A stretch of 64,000 nt of DNA from NCBI GenBank assembly GCA_964514385.1, contig CAZEQJ010000014.1:12464-76463 (forward strand), read 5' to 3'. Shown here piece by piece: positions 8,342-16,957 of this stretch; positions within the stretch are counted from its first letter, which is position 1, and every line of letters begins with the position of its first letter. Origin of the DNA: CAZEQJ01 sp964514385. Lineage in GTDB: Bacteria > Bacteroidota > Bacteroidia > Cytophagales > Cyclobacteriaceae. Both the position numbers and the translations under genes were made by a program. Below the pieces are notes generated by a model. That model searched no databases. It worked only from the letters and a program-made list of their open reading frames with translations, and had not been told where the DNA came from.

Positions 8342-9656
8342 ATGCATTCAAATAATACCAGGGGCAGAAATACGCGCCGAAAAAAGAAAACTCATTACAA
8401 CGGCCTTGAAGAGCCAAAAAAATCAAACTTTTCAAAGCCAAAACCAAATGCCGATGAGCGGCAGGTGAAGGCTGAAGGCGATCGGCCACCTAAATCACGC
8501 AATACCCGCTCCCGAAGTAAAAGCCGGGGCGGTAAACAGCAGAAACGTCCGGTAGGTTTACAGCCTGAGCAGTTGGTAAAACTGGCTTCAGAGCCGGCAG
8601 CAGAGACATTTGTGCCTTCATGGACCTATGAAGAAGCTCATTTTCAACCGGCACTCAAGCATAACCTTCGAGAGAGAAATTATACTTCGCCAACACCTAT
8701 ACAGGAAAAAGCAATTCCACCCATTATGGAAGGCAGGAATGTGCTGGGTATTGCCGACACGGGCACCGGCAAAACAGCTGCCTTTCTCATTCCGATCATT
8801 GAGCAACTGTTGCAACACGATAAGGTAAGGCCTTTGATCATTGTACCTACACGTGAACTGGCACTTCAGGTGATGGAAGAATTTCGTGCTTTAGCTAAAG
8901 GTACACCTTTATACTGTTCCGCCTTTATTGGCGGCACAAACGTCCGCAGTGATATTAATCGCGCCGGGAAGCTGAACCACCTTGTGGTAGGCACACCGGG
9001 ACGTTTACTCGACCTTAGTAATCAAAGAGCATTGCATTTTGACCGCTTCACCACGCTGGTGATAGATGAATTTGACCGTATGCTCGACATGGGCTTTATC
9101 ACAGATGTGGAGAAGATCATGGATGGGATGACCAACAAACAGCAGACTTTGCTGTTTTCAGCCACCATCGACAAGAAAATCAAGCCGTTGGTAGAGGGTA
9201 TACTGCAGGATCCGGTGGAAGTGGCCTTAAATCACGGAGGAAAAACAACCTCTATGGTAGACCAGGATATTGTGCGGGTAGCGCAGGGTCAGGAGAAATC
9301 AGAGCTGCTGTATGACCTGATTGCAGCAGAAGGTGAATCGAAGGTGTTGGTATTTGCCGAGACCAAACGCAATGTGGACAAGGTGGGCAAAATGCTCAAT
9401 AAGTCCGGCATGCAGGCAGAGGTTATCCATGGCGACAAGTCGCAGAATTACCGCATAAAGGCATTGAAGAACTTCAGTTCCGGCAAAGTAAAAGTTCTCG
9501 TAGCTACGGATGTGGCAGCGAGAGGCATCGACGTGTCTGACATTGCTCTGGTGATCAATTACGAGATGCCACGCACGATGGATAGCTATATCCACCGCAT
9601 CGGGCGAACAGGAAGAGCCGGCAAAAAAAGGCAAAGCCTACACGATAGTCGGATAA
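8342..9656 (+). CDS. DEAD-box-family RNA helicase, frameshifted near its end
   Basis: ATP-dependent RNA helicase, probably for ribosome assembly or mRNA turnover. A basic disordered N-terminus (about 1-85) precedes the core: Q motif P-T-P-I-Q, motif I A-D-T-G-T-G-K-T, P-T-R-E-L-A, T-P-G-R-L-L-D, motif II D-E-F-D (9065-9076) instead of D-E-A-D, S-A-T, A-T-D-V-A-A-R-G-I-D and motif VI H-R-I-G-R-T-G-R-A-G. Just after motif VI a run of seven A (9623-9629) puts the zero frame into antisense-like sequence overlapping glgP. With six A the reading becomes G-K-K-G-K-A-Y-T-I-V-G and stops at 9654-9656, giving 437 residues and a typical ending. A sequencing indel, transcriptional slippage or a real mutation are all possible. 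Confidence 0.85.
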
Positions 9657-9672
9657 CACTTACTGATCAGAT

Positions 9673-9710
9673 CCATTTTCACTCCTCCTTTTCGGGTGGG
9701 GTGAGAATGG
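9673..9710. terminator. Hairpin between convergent helicase and phosphorylase genes
   Basis: A 13-bp stem, 9673-9685 paired with 9698-9710 (two G-U pairs in the plus-strand RNA), around a 12-nt loop. It lies 16 bp after the restored helicase stop and 8 bp before the glgP stop. The T-run after it is weak, so it may act as a bidirectional terminator or RNA-stabilising hairpin. Confidence 0.5.
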
Positions 9711-9718
9711 CGCTGAAT

Positions 9719-11359
9719 TTATTTATACAACTCTTCATAATATTGTGCTGCCATGCGGTGGCTGGTAAAAGCGGGCACCACATCATCAAGCGCATTGAAT
9801 GCCATATCCAGCCATTGCTCATAGTTGTCATAGTACATGGGCACGACCGTATTTTCTAACAACTCATAAAGATGTTGAGCATCCAGCCTATCCTGCTCTT
9901 CGACCGGAAGGGTGTGATCAAGTGCCGGTAGCACAAAACTATTGTGAGGGTGTCGGGCAAACTCCGGTATCCATCCATCATTAATCGTAAGATTGACAGT
10001 GCCATTAAAAGCTGCCGACATTCCGCTCGTACCGGATGCTTCACGTGTAATACGCGGGGTATTGAGCCAAACATCACTCCCCATTTTAAGTATCCGGGAA
10101 AGCTTCATCTCATAGCCGACGAGCACTGCGCTGTCAGCCCTATATCGTGTGAAATGAACCAACCGGTTGAAAATGTCTATTGCGGCATGGTCTTCCGGAT
10201 AGGGCTTTCCCGACCATATCACCTGAACGGGCCTTCCCGTATCTGAAAGTATCGCCTCCAGCCGCTCAATATCATGTAGCAGCAGGTCGGGACGTTTGTA
10301 GGCCGCAAACCGCCTCGCCCAAACTATCGTAAGTGCTTCGGGGTCAAGCATTTTGCCTGTCTGGTCCAGAACCTCATCCAGTAATTGCTGTTTGAGTATT
10401 CGTTTGCGTTTACTAAAGGCAGCCTTATCACGGGATTCCCATGCTGACCTGATTTCTTTATCCTGCCAGTAGTGCTGATGCTGTGCATTGGTAATAGAAA
10501 TAATTTCGCTGGTGCCTTCAAAGCCGGACCACATCTCATGTGACACTTTGCCATGTAGCTGAGAAACGGCGTTGGATTTTCCGGCCATGCGAAGTGCTGC
10601 CACAGTGTAGCTGAGCATGCCGTTGGGAAGGCAAACCTCTCTTAGTTCGTGCTTGGCATAATGACGTCCAAAAAAGCCCATTTCATTTAATAATGCCGCA
10701 TTTCGTTCCTCATTGCCCGCCTTTTCAGGGGTATGGGTGGTAAACACTTTCTTTTCTTTGGATATCCCCTGATTTTTCAGGTGAAAAAACGCAGGCAGGC
10801 CATGGCCTTCATTGAGATGATAAATGTCCGCTCCACCCAGCTGTTCCACAACTTTGGCACCGCCGATGCCTAAGACGATACTTTGCGAGATTCGGGTCAG
10901 CTCGTTAGGGTCGTAAAGTCTGGAGGTGATACTGCGCGACAGGTGATCGTTGGAGTCAAGATCGGTGGTCAGAAAATAGATTGGTATCGAGCCAAGTGTT
11001 TCCGGCCTGAGGACATAAGCACGTATTTTTACAGAAGGATTATCGAATATGCGAACCTGCACCTCAATACCTGTATCTTCAAGAAAACTGTAGTTCTTTT
11101 CAATAAAATGAGGCCGCAGCGTAGCATCAGTGTTTCTGCCCTGGTCATAGTAGCCGTATTTCCACAGCATGCCGATGCCAATAACATTCTGTCTCAGGTC
11201 GTAAGCGCTGCGCATATGTGATCCTGCCAGAAATCCCAGTCCGCCGGAGTAGGTCTTGAGTGGATGTTCAATGGCAAACTCCATGCTGAAATATGCGACA
11301 CGTTTGCTATATTCCTCAGCATGTGGATGTGGATGGTACCAGGTGTTATATTGACTCAT
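9719..11359 (-). CDS. Alpha-glucan phosphorylase family protein (PLP lysine replaced)
   Basis: 546 residues, the short bacterial and archaeal type of alpha-glucan phosphorylase, whose relatives release glucose-1-phosphate from glycogen or maltodextrin. Recognisable stretches are Y-F-S-M-E-F near residue 24, Y-S-G-G-L-G-F-L-A-G near 38, H-L-N-E-G-H near 180, W-A-R-R-F-A-A-Y-K-R-P near 325 and E-A-S-G-T-S-G-M-S-A-A-F-N-G near 440-453. In classic phosphorylases the last motif reads G-x-M-K and the Lys holds pyridoxal phosphate; here Ser448 (codon TCG, 10016-10018) stands there. The protein may be a divergent subfamily with another function. It stands alone, convergent with the helicase. Confidence 0.8.
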   Translation of the reverse strand: MSQYNTWYHPHPHAEEYSKRVAYFSMEFAIEHPLKTYSGGLGFLAGSHMRSAYDLRQNVIGIGMLWKYGYYDQGRNTDATLRPHFIEKNYSFLEDTGIEVQVRIFDNPSVKIRAYVLRPETLGSIPIYFLTTDLDSNDHLSRSITSRLYDPNELTRISQSIVLGIGGAKVVEQLGGADIYHLNEGHGLPAFFHLKNQGISKEKKVFTTHTPEKAGNEERNAALLNEMGFFGRHYAKHELREVCLPNGMLSYTVAALRMAGKSNAVSQLHGKVSHEMWSGFEGTSEIISITNAQHQHYWQDKEIRSAWESRDKAAFSKRKRILKQQLLDEVLDQTGKMLDPEALTIVWARRFAAYKRPDLLLHDIERLEAILSDTGRPVQVIWSGKPYPEDHAAIDIFNRLVHFTRYRADSAVLVGYEMKLSRILKMGSDVWLNTPRITREASGTSGMSAAFNGTVNLTINDGWIPEFARHPHNSFVLPALDHTLPVEEQDRLDAQHLYELLENTVVPMYYDNYEQWLDMAFNALDDVVPAFTSHRMAAQYYEELYK

Positions 11360-11446
11360 ATACGTATAGTGATAAAAGCCTGAAACTAGTGACCAAATAT
11401 TACTTTATCGTAAATAAGAATATGATATAATTCAGTAGCGAATGTT

Positions 11447-12507
11447 TTACCCTGGCTTTACCATCTTTTCATTAATCATCAGATCAAATGTATCCTGAAG
11501 TGTTTGTTCCAGTGGTATGAAGGTCATGTCCAGTTCCTTTCTTATTTTGCTGTTATCCGCCTTGAAGGGTATATCCACGTTATTGCGAATGTATTTCCGG
11601 TTTAGCTGTTTGTTGACCATAGGACCCACAAGCATCAGCAGCCACTTGGGCAAGGGGCGGTTAGGAAGTGGATACTCCTTACCATAGCGCTTGTATAGCA
11701 CCTGTCCGATTTCGAGAAAAGAGGAGTTGTGCGCACAGGTAATATACCGGCCATTGGCTTCGGGACGTGTAGCCGCCTGATAATGCGCTTCCGCTACATC
11801 CCTCACATCCACTACTCCCATCCCTATATTTGGCACTCCCATCTTCATGCTCCCTCCGGCCATCTGTCTCAGCAAGGTATAACTTTCGGCCGTGATGGTG
11901 GAATGANNNNNNNNNNCGGCCCCAATACCAGACACGGGTTGATCGTCACGAGGTCCCAGCGATTCTGCACCTGTGCTATTTCCCATGCCGCCTGCTCGGC
12001 CAGCGTTTTAGAGTAAGAATATGGCTGATGTGTAAGTGAACTGCTGGTGTTCCATACTTTCTCGGTTAGCACCCCTCCCGGTGCCAGTGCCAAGTCCGCA
12101 TTGTCACCGTAAATTGCAGCACAACTGGAGGTGAGCACCACACGCTGTACCGAATCCGTTTTATTTACCTGATGCAATACATTTTTGGTCCCCAGCACGG
12201 CCGGATCTATCAGATCCTTTTGTGCATCACTAAAGTTTGAAGTAAACGGTGAGGCTGTGTGAAAAACCACCTCACAACCTGCCATAGCTTCGGCATACGA
12301 TCCGTTGTCCAGGAGATCGGCCTTAAAAAACTTAACATCTCCGGGTCCTTCCTGTGCAATTTTTTCTAAAAAAGACACTTTACGCTTATTATCCGGATCT
12401 CGTACTGCTGCGTGTACAGTATAGCCCTGATCGACCAGCTTTTTCACCAGCCAGCCGGCAACATAACCGGTAGCTCCGGTCACTAATACAGGATTTGATG
12501 GGTTCAT
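11447..12507 (-). CDS. NAD-dependent epimerase/dihydroflavonol-reductase-like protein, split by assembly gap
   Basis: Extended short-chain dehydrogenase. The N-terminal Rossmann fold shows V-T-G-A-T-G-Y-V-A-G; the active site shows S-S-C-A-A-I-Y-G and Y-S-Y-S-K-T-L-A-E (Tyr and Lys of Y-x-x-x-K); N-P-C-L-V-L-G-P precedes ten Ns at 11907-11916. After the gap the protein continues with substrate-domain sequence (V-D-V-R-D-V-A-E-A-H, G-R-Y-I). The two halves are in different frames only because the N run has an arbitrary length, so I read them as one gene of about 350 residues, not a pseudogene. It resembles dihydroflavonol-4-reductase-type enzymes acting on ketones or aldehydes; substrate unknown. 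The ATG at 12507 is preferred over GTG at 12513. Confidence 0.8.
11907..11916. other. Assembly gap of ten Ns
   Basis: Ten Ns inside the epimerase gene. The flanking halves are in incompatible frames, so the true missing length is not 10 (mod 3). Confidence 0.98.
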
Positions 12508-12574
12508 GATCACCTTGATTTATTTTATGCAAAAGTTAAAAATATTTAATGGATTAGAACAGGGTAAACTTGTT

Positions 12575-12604
12575 TGTTTAATTTTTTTTAAAAAAAATTA
12601 AACA
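12575..12604. repeat. Perfect 30-bp palindrome
   Basis: The arm TGTTTAA plus eight T is followed directly by its exact reverse complement (eight A, then TTAAACA), with no spacer. It sits in the 146-bp divergent region between the epimerase start (12507) and the small gene at 12654. It could extrude as a cruciform, act as a dimeric-regulator operator for both directions or work as a bidirectional terminator. Confidence 0.6.
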
Positions 12605-12653
12605 TAACTGGTTGCGGTTCGTGAACCTTTATATAACCAAAACAAAAATCAAT

Positions 12654-12845
12654 ATGTCTGATTCAACAAGAACATGGCCAGACCTGGCCATCGGCCTTTA
12701 CGAAAAGCTTACAGGAAAAAATGCGGAAATCACTTATAAATTTGAGGATTTTAGCATTGCCGTACCGGATAAGGTGGGTGGAAATGAGCATGCCAACTGG
12801 AAAATAGACGGTACCCTGAAAATTACCACAGAAGAAAGGTCATGA
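12654..12845 (+). CDS. Small protein of unknown function (63 aa)
   Basis: 63 residues, soluble, no signal peptide or membrane helix. The first half is helical (W-P-D-L-A-I-G-L-Y-E-K-L), the second half beta (F-E-D-F-S-I-A-V-P). It ends with W-K-I-D-G-T-L-K-I-T-T, a pattern echoed at the start of the next protein (M-K-I-N-G-S-L-L-I-S-T). The ATG at 12654 is preferred over an upstream TTG at 12612 that would lie in the promoter region. Its last bases (ATGA) overlap the next gene. No family recognised. Confidence 0.6.
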   Translation: MSDSTRTWPDLAIGLYEKLTGKNAEITYKFEDFSIAVPDKVGGNEHANWKIDGTLKITTEERS

Positions 12846-13081
12846 AAATAAACGGCTCTTTGTTGATCTCTACTTCTGATCATGAAGTAGAGATTCATGG
12901 AAAGGGGAGCAGGGTTGAGGTAAACCTGCCTTCTTCCCTGGTTCCTTCCGGCGGGTCGTTTTCATCACTACTCAAATTTAATTCTATTGTACGCCGGTTT
13001 GGAGTGAAGCTTACCCTTTCTGTAAATCATAAGAAGAAAGTCACACTAGGCAATCTTATCCCCATACCACACCTCTTCTGA
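12842..13081 (+). CDS. Small beta-rich protein of unknown function (79 aa)
   Basis: 79 residues, basic, beta-rich, no signal peptide. It starts inside the ATGA overlap with the upstream 63-residue gene and stops one base before the YbjT-like gene at 13083, so the three are tightly coupled. The repeated K-I-[DN]-G-[TS]-L-x-I pattern shared with its neighbour suggests related folds or a partial duplication. It might be an accessory subunit of the oxidoreductase, but that is context only. Confidence 0.6.
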   Translation: MKINGSLLISTSDHEVEIHGKGSRVEVNLPSSLVPSGGSFSSLLKFNSIVRRFGVKLTLSVNHKKKVTLGNLIPIPHLF

Positions 13082-13082
13082 T

Positions 13083-14444
13083 ATGCTGACAATTGTTGTT
13101 GCCGGTGCTACAGGATTTATTGGTCAGTGGTTTCTCGAAACTTATCATACGAAATACAGGATCATTGCCCTTTCCCGGAAAACGGTGAAAAATGAGAAGC
13201 GGGAAAATATCGAGTGGCGCAAGGTTGATCTTTATTCCTACAGCAGTACTGCATCTGCTCTGAAGGGTGCCGACATCGCCTTTTATTTTATTCATAGCAT
13301 GAATGCATCCACACGGCTCAATCAGACCCGTTTTGAAGATACTGACCTGTTGATCTCGGACAATTTTGCGCGCGCAGCGGCATCCAACCATCTCCGGCAG
13401 ATTGTCTACCTCGGAGGCATACTCCCCAAGGAAAAGGAGCATAAAATATCACATCATCTGCAAAGCCGTCTGGAAGTTGAAGAAAACCTGGCAGCCTATC
13501 GTACTCCTCTTACCACCATACGCGCCGGCATCATTATAGGGCCGGGAGGATCTTCATGGAAAATCATGAAAAACCTTGTGGAAAAGCTCCCTGTAATGAT
13601 TACGCCGCGCTGGACTCGCTCGGAAACTCAACCTATTGCCGTTCGCGATATGCTGGATATTCTGGATGAAGTGGCCGATAATCAACGGCTGTTCCATAAA
13701 ACGATCGAAGTTGGGTCCAGAGATATCCTGTCGTACCGCGAAATGCTCAGAAGGCTGGCATCGATCATGGGCAAAAAGAGATTACTTCTGAATGTGCCAT
13801 TCTTCTCGATTGAATTGTCTAAGCGCTGGGTGAGCCTTTTTACCGAAAGTAAGGCTTATCTGGTTACGCCGCTGGTAGAAAGCCTTAAACACACCATGGT
13901 AGCCGATGACTCGGGTAAAAAATTGTTGCAGAAATCTCAATATGAGTCCTTTGACGATATGGTAATTTTTGCACTCGAGCAACAACCCCTGAAGCTGGAG
14001 CTGCAGCAGGTAAAGTTTCAAAATTCGGTTCGCAGCATCCAGCGCATCCGAAACAGCTACCATTTTTCGATTGCTGAAGTCGCAAAAAAATATTTCAACT
14101 GGCTGCCAAAACTCAGCCTGAATATGATTCGCACAAAGGTAGAAGACCACCGTATAGAAATACGCCTGCTATTGCTTAAAAGACCATTGCTGGTATTCCA
14201 CCATATGGTCAGCCGTGGTATGGGATTCCGGGAGATATATTTTATCAAAGGAGGCATACTGGCCCGGCGGTTTGACTTTGGGTGGCTCGAATTTCGGAGT
14301 GTCAAGAATAACACCTATTTCCTCTCATCAATACACGAATATGTGCCGCGCCTACCATGGCTGTTGTACATCAGTACCCAGGCCATCATACATAAATGGG
14401 TCATGTGGCAGTTTGGAAAATATGTCAACCGAAAACAGATTTAA
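13083..14444 (+). CDS. NAD(P)H-binding oxidoreductase, YbjT-like
   Basis: 453 residues. The N-terminal half is an atypical short-chain dehydrogenase fold: V-V-A-G-A-T-G-F-I-G binds the dinucleotide, followed by V-Y-L-G-G and R-A-G-I-I-I-G-P-G-G-S-S-W. The usual Y-x-x-x-K pair is not evident, as in the YbjT/NmrA-like group. The C-terminal 150 residues form an extra domain rich in basic and aromatic residues, like the DUF2867 region of YbjT-type proteins. It follows the two tiny genes with a one-base gap. Substrate unknown. Confidence 0.75.
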   Translation: MLTIVVAGATGFIGQWFLETYHTKYRIIALSRKTVKNEKRENIEWRKVDLYSYSSTASALKGADIAFYFIHSMNASTRLNQTRFEDTDLLISDNFARAAASNHLRQIVYLGGILPKEKEHKISHHLQSRLEVEENLAAYRTPLTTIRAGIIIGPGGSSWKIMKNLVEKLPVMITPRWTRSETQPIAVRDMLDILDEVADNQRLFHKTIEVGSRDILSYREMLRRLASIMGKKRLLLNVPFFSIELSKRWVSLFTESKAYLVTPLVESLKHTMVADDSGKKLLQKSQYESFDDMVIFALEQQPLKLELQQVKFQNSVRSIQRIRNSYHFSIAEVAKKYFNWLPKLSLNMIRTKVEDHRIEIRLLLLKRPLLVFHHMVSRGMGFREIYFIKGGILARRFDFGWLEFRSVKNNTYFLSSIHEYVPRLPWLLYISTQAIIHKWVMWQFGKYVNRKQI

Positions 14445-14468
14445 CTATCTTTCGGAAAAGAATAGCGG

Positions 14469-15164
14469 ATGGCTGTATTATACCTGATCACTACTCCATT
14501 ATCTCCATATTTACCTGCAGAGCATCTTCCTCCGGTGGCGCTATCTATTATACGGTCACACCGGATATTTCTCGCCGAAAATATTCGTACTGTCCGGCGT
14601 TTTATTGCCTCATTGAAGCTGGATATAGAAATCGATCAACTGGAGTTTATAGAGTTCAATAAAAAGACAAAGCCGCATGAACTTGACAAGCTGCTGGAAC
14701 CTCTTCTATTCGGAAATGACATGTGCCTCGTATCTGAAGCAGGTGCCCCGGGCGTTGCAGACCCTGGTTCGCTGGCTGTCAGATGGTGTCATGAAAGTGG
14801 TATTCAGGTAAAGCCATTGCCGGGTCCCAGTTCGTTTGTTCTGGCCCTGATGGCCTCCGGTTTAACCGGGCAGCAATTCCGTTTTCACGGTTATCTGCCC
14901 ATTCCGGCAGGTGACAGAGTGCATGCTTTGCGCAAGCTTGAGGCAGATGCGCGTAAGGGTGAAACACAGATATTTATGGAAACACCCTATCGGAATGATC
15001 AGATGTTAAAAACCATTACAGAAACCTGTGCCAAAAATCTGATGCTGTGTATTGCTGTAAACCTTACCGGTGAGGACGAATCTATCCAGACCATGAGTGT
15101 AGGAGACTGGAAAAAAATGAAGGTGAGCTTCCATAAAAAGCCTGCTGTTTTTCTGTTAGGGTAA
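14469..15164 (+). CDS. Tetrapyrrole-methylase-family SAM methyltransferase, RsmI-like paralogue
   Basis: 231 residues. The fold is that of the tetrapyrrole methylase/RsmI superfamily, which uses S-adenosylmethionine: L-Y-L-I-T-T-P near the start, A-E-N-I-R-T-V-R-R near 37-45, V-S-E-A-G-A-P-G-V-A-D-P-G (the SAM-site loop) and P-L-P-G-P-S-S-F-V-L-A-L. RsmI methylates the ribose of C1402 in 16S rRNA and is about 280 residues; this protein lacks its C-terminal part, so it may be the shorter Bacteroidota paralogue with an unknown target. It lies 24 bp after the YbjT-like gene and 69 bp before metK, which makes its cofactor. Confidence 0.8.
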   Translation: MAVLYLITTPLSPYLPAEHLPPVALSIIRSHRIFLAENIRTVRRFIASLKLDIEIDQLEFIEFNKKTKPHELDKLLEPLLFGNDMCLVSEAGAPGVADPGSLAVRWCHESGIQVKPLPGPSSFVLALMASGLTGQQFRFHGYLPIPAGDRVHALRKLEADARKGETQIFMETPYRNDQMLKTITETCAKNLMLCIAVNLTGEDESIQTMSVGDWKKMKVSFHKKPAVFLLG

Positions 15165-15202
15165 TTTATCGGCTATGTGGCTTAATTATTTGGAGGTTTT
15201 TC

Positions 15203-15210
15203 TAAATTTG
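15203..15210 (+). promoter_or_regulatory. Bacteroidota -7 element for metK
   Basis: TAAATTTG fits TAnnTTTG exactly and predicts a transcription start near 15217, leaving a leader of about 17 nt. That is too short for a SAM riboswitch, and none is visible. Confidence 0.5.
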
Positions 15211-15233
15211 CCATCCATTTACAAAAAATTGTT

Positions 15234-16484
15234 ATGCCATACTTGTTCACTTCTGAGTCCGTTTCCGAAGGACATCCCGATAAAATCGCTGACCAGATAT
15301 CCGACGCCCTGCTTGATCATTTTCTTGCATTTGACCCCAATTCGAAGGTAGCATGTGAAACACTTGTTACTACCGGGTTGACGGTATTATCCGGCGAGGT
15401 AAAATCGGATGCCTATATTGATGTACAGGAGATCGCAAGGGAAGTGATCCGACGTATTGGTTATACTAAATCTGAATACCAATTTGAAGCTGACTCATGT
15501 GGTGTGATCTCTGCTATTCATGAGCAGTCACCGGACATCAACCGGGGGGTGGACCGGGCATCGGAAGATGAGCAGGGTGCAGGTGATCAGGGCATGATGT
15601 TTGGCTATGCCACCAAAGAAACACAAAGCTATATGCCACTGGCACTGGATCTGGCACATAACATCCTGCAGGAGCTGGCGGCATTACGAAGAGAAAATAA
15701 AGAAATTACCTATCTGCGCCCTGATGCCAAGGCACAGGTGACGATCGAATATGATGATAATAACAACCCTATCCGCATCGATACGATCGTAGTGTCTACA
15801 CAGCATGATGACTTTGACTCTGAAGATAACATGCTAAAAAAGATCAGCGAGGATATCAAAAGCATTCTTATACCCAGGGTAAAAGCCAGACGAAAGCCGG
15901 AAATACAAAAGCTTTTTAACGATCAGATCAAATACTTTATTAACCCGACAGGGAAGTTTGTGATCGGTGGCCCACATGGTGATACCGGCCTTACCGGCAG
16001 AAAAATCATCGTTGATACTTACGGAGGAAAAGGAGCACATGGTGGTGGCGCCTTCTCCGGTAAAGACCCTTCCAAGGTAGACCGCTCTGCCGCCTACGCC
16101 ACACGTCATATCGCTAAAAACATGGTAGCTGCCGGTGTTGCCGACGAGATGCTGGTACAGGTTTCCTATGCCATAGGCGTGGCTGCGCCAATGGGGATCT
16201 ATGTTAACACCTACGGTTCGGCTAATGTGAACATGTCAGACGGAGAGATCGCCCGCAAAATAGAAGAGATATTTGACATGCGTCCGGCTGCCATCACCCG
16301 AAGGCTTAAGCTCAAAAATCCAATCTACTCTGATACAGCTGCGTACGGCCATATGGGCCGTGAGCCGGAAGTGAAAAAGCTCTCATTCAAGACAGCAGGA
16401 AAGGAAATCACACGTGAGGTTGAAACCTTCACCTGGGAAAAACTCGACTATGTCGACGAAATAAAAAAGGTATTTAATCTTTAG
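15234..16484 (+). CDS. metK: S-adenosylmethionine synthetase
   Basis: Makes S-adenosylmethionine from methionine and ATP in the cytoplasm. 416 residues, within a few tens of the family size. Family marks are F-T-S-E-S-V-S-E-G-H-P-D-K at the N-terminus (ATP and Mg site), G-A-G-D-Q-G-M-M-F-G-Y-A near 120 and the phosphate-binding loop G-G-A-F-S-G-K-D-P-S-K-V-D-R near 265-278. It has its own promoter element, and its stop codon overlaps the stop of the convergent gene at 16481 by four bases (TTAG). Confidence 0.97.
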   Translation: MPYLFTSESVSEGHPDKIADQISDALLDHFLAFDPNSKVACETLVTTGLTVLSGEVKSDAYIDVQEIAREVIRRIGYTKSEYQFEADSCGVISAIHEQSPDINRGVDRASEDEQGAGDQGMMFGYATKETQSYMPLALDLAHNILQELAALRRENKEITYLRPDAKAQVTIEYDDNNNPIRIDTIVVSTQHDDFDSEDNMLKKISEDIKSILIPRVKARRKPEIQKLFNDQIKYFINPTGKFVIGGPHGDTGLTGRKIIVDTYGGKGAHGGGAFSGKDPSKVDRSAAYATRHIAKNMVAAGVADEMLVQVSYAIGVAAPMGIYVNTYGSANVNMSDGEIARKIEEIFDMRPAAITRRLKLKNPIYSDTAAYGHMGREPEVKKLSFKTAGKEITREVETFTWEKLDYVDEIKKVFNL

Positions 16485-16957
16485 GAAGTCAGCTCGCTGT
16501 CATCAAAGCTGGTATCTTCGATACCAAGATAGGATGCCAGTTCACTGATGGTTTCAGCCTCTGATTTGCTCACGCCATCAGATGCATGCGCAAACAGGTG
16601 CATCACCTCCACGATGAACTCCTTTGAGTTGGGGTTATACTCAAAATATTCCCTTAGGGCGTCCAGGAATTTTATTCTCCACGTATCCATGTTGTGAATA
16701 AGGTACCTAAATTCACCTTTATATATCAGGGTGAGATTTTCTTCCTTATCCATGCCCAGATTGTCACTGGCAAATTCTTTTCCTAGTATTTTGGAAAGTC
16801 CTTTCATTACCTGCCATTCATCCCTGTCGATCAGCCCGTCACTCATCACTACCAGTAGTGCGGGAAAGGCATGAAGTAAAAATATAAACTGTTCTTCCGA
16901 TATTTCCAGGTTGCGGTGCCTGGCATAGGTCACATGTAGTCGGGTTATATCTTTCAT
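16481..16957 (-). CDS. Acidic TerB-like protein, second of a tandem pair
   Basis: 158 residues, all helical and acidic, no signal peptide. Near residue 35 it has F-P-A-L-L-V-V-M-S-D-G-L-I-D-R-D-E-W, the kind of acidic helix-turn seen in TerB-like proteins, and near 135 S-D-G-V-S-K-S-E-A-E. The upstream gene has the same layout (F-P-A-I-Q-V-I-M-S-D-E-V-I-D-D-D-E-W), so the two are paralogues. It overlaps that gene by four bases and metK, tail to tail, by four. TerB-type folds often bind metal or serve as adaptors; the function here is unknown. Confidence 0.65.
   Translation of the reverse strand: MKDITRLHVTYARHRNLEISEEQFIFLLHAFPALLVVMSDGLIDRDEWQVMKGLSKILGKEFASDNLGMDKEENLTLIYKGEFRYLIHNMDTWRIKFLDALREYFEYNPNSKEFIVEVMHLFAHASDGVSKSEAETISELASYLGIEDTSFDDSELTS

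Noticed and set aside
9657..9859. C-terminal extension of the helicase in the zero frame
   Set aside because: The residues after the A7 run look nothing like helicases and lie antisense to the phosphorylase gene; the frame one base on gives the expected end.
11869..11986. Two overlapping epimerase fragments as separate genes or a pseudogene
   Set aside because: The break coincides exactly with the run of Ns, so it is an assembly artefact.
12601..12640. Hairpin GGTTC-GT-GAACC as a terminator before the small gene at 12654
   Set aside because: The loop is only two bases and no T-run follows; it is more likely incidental.
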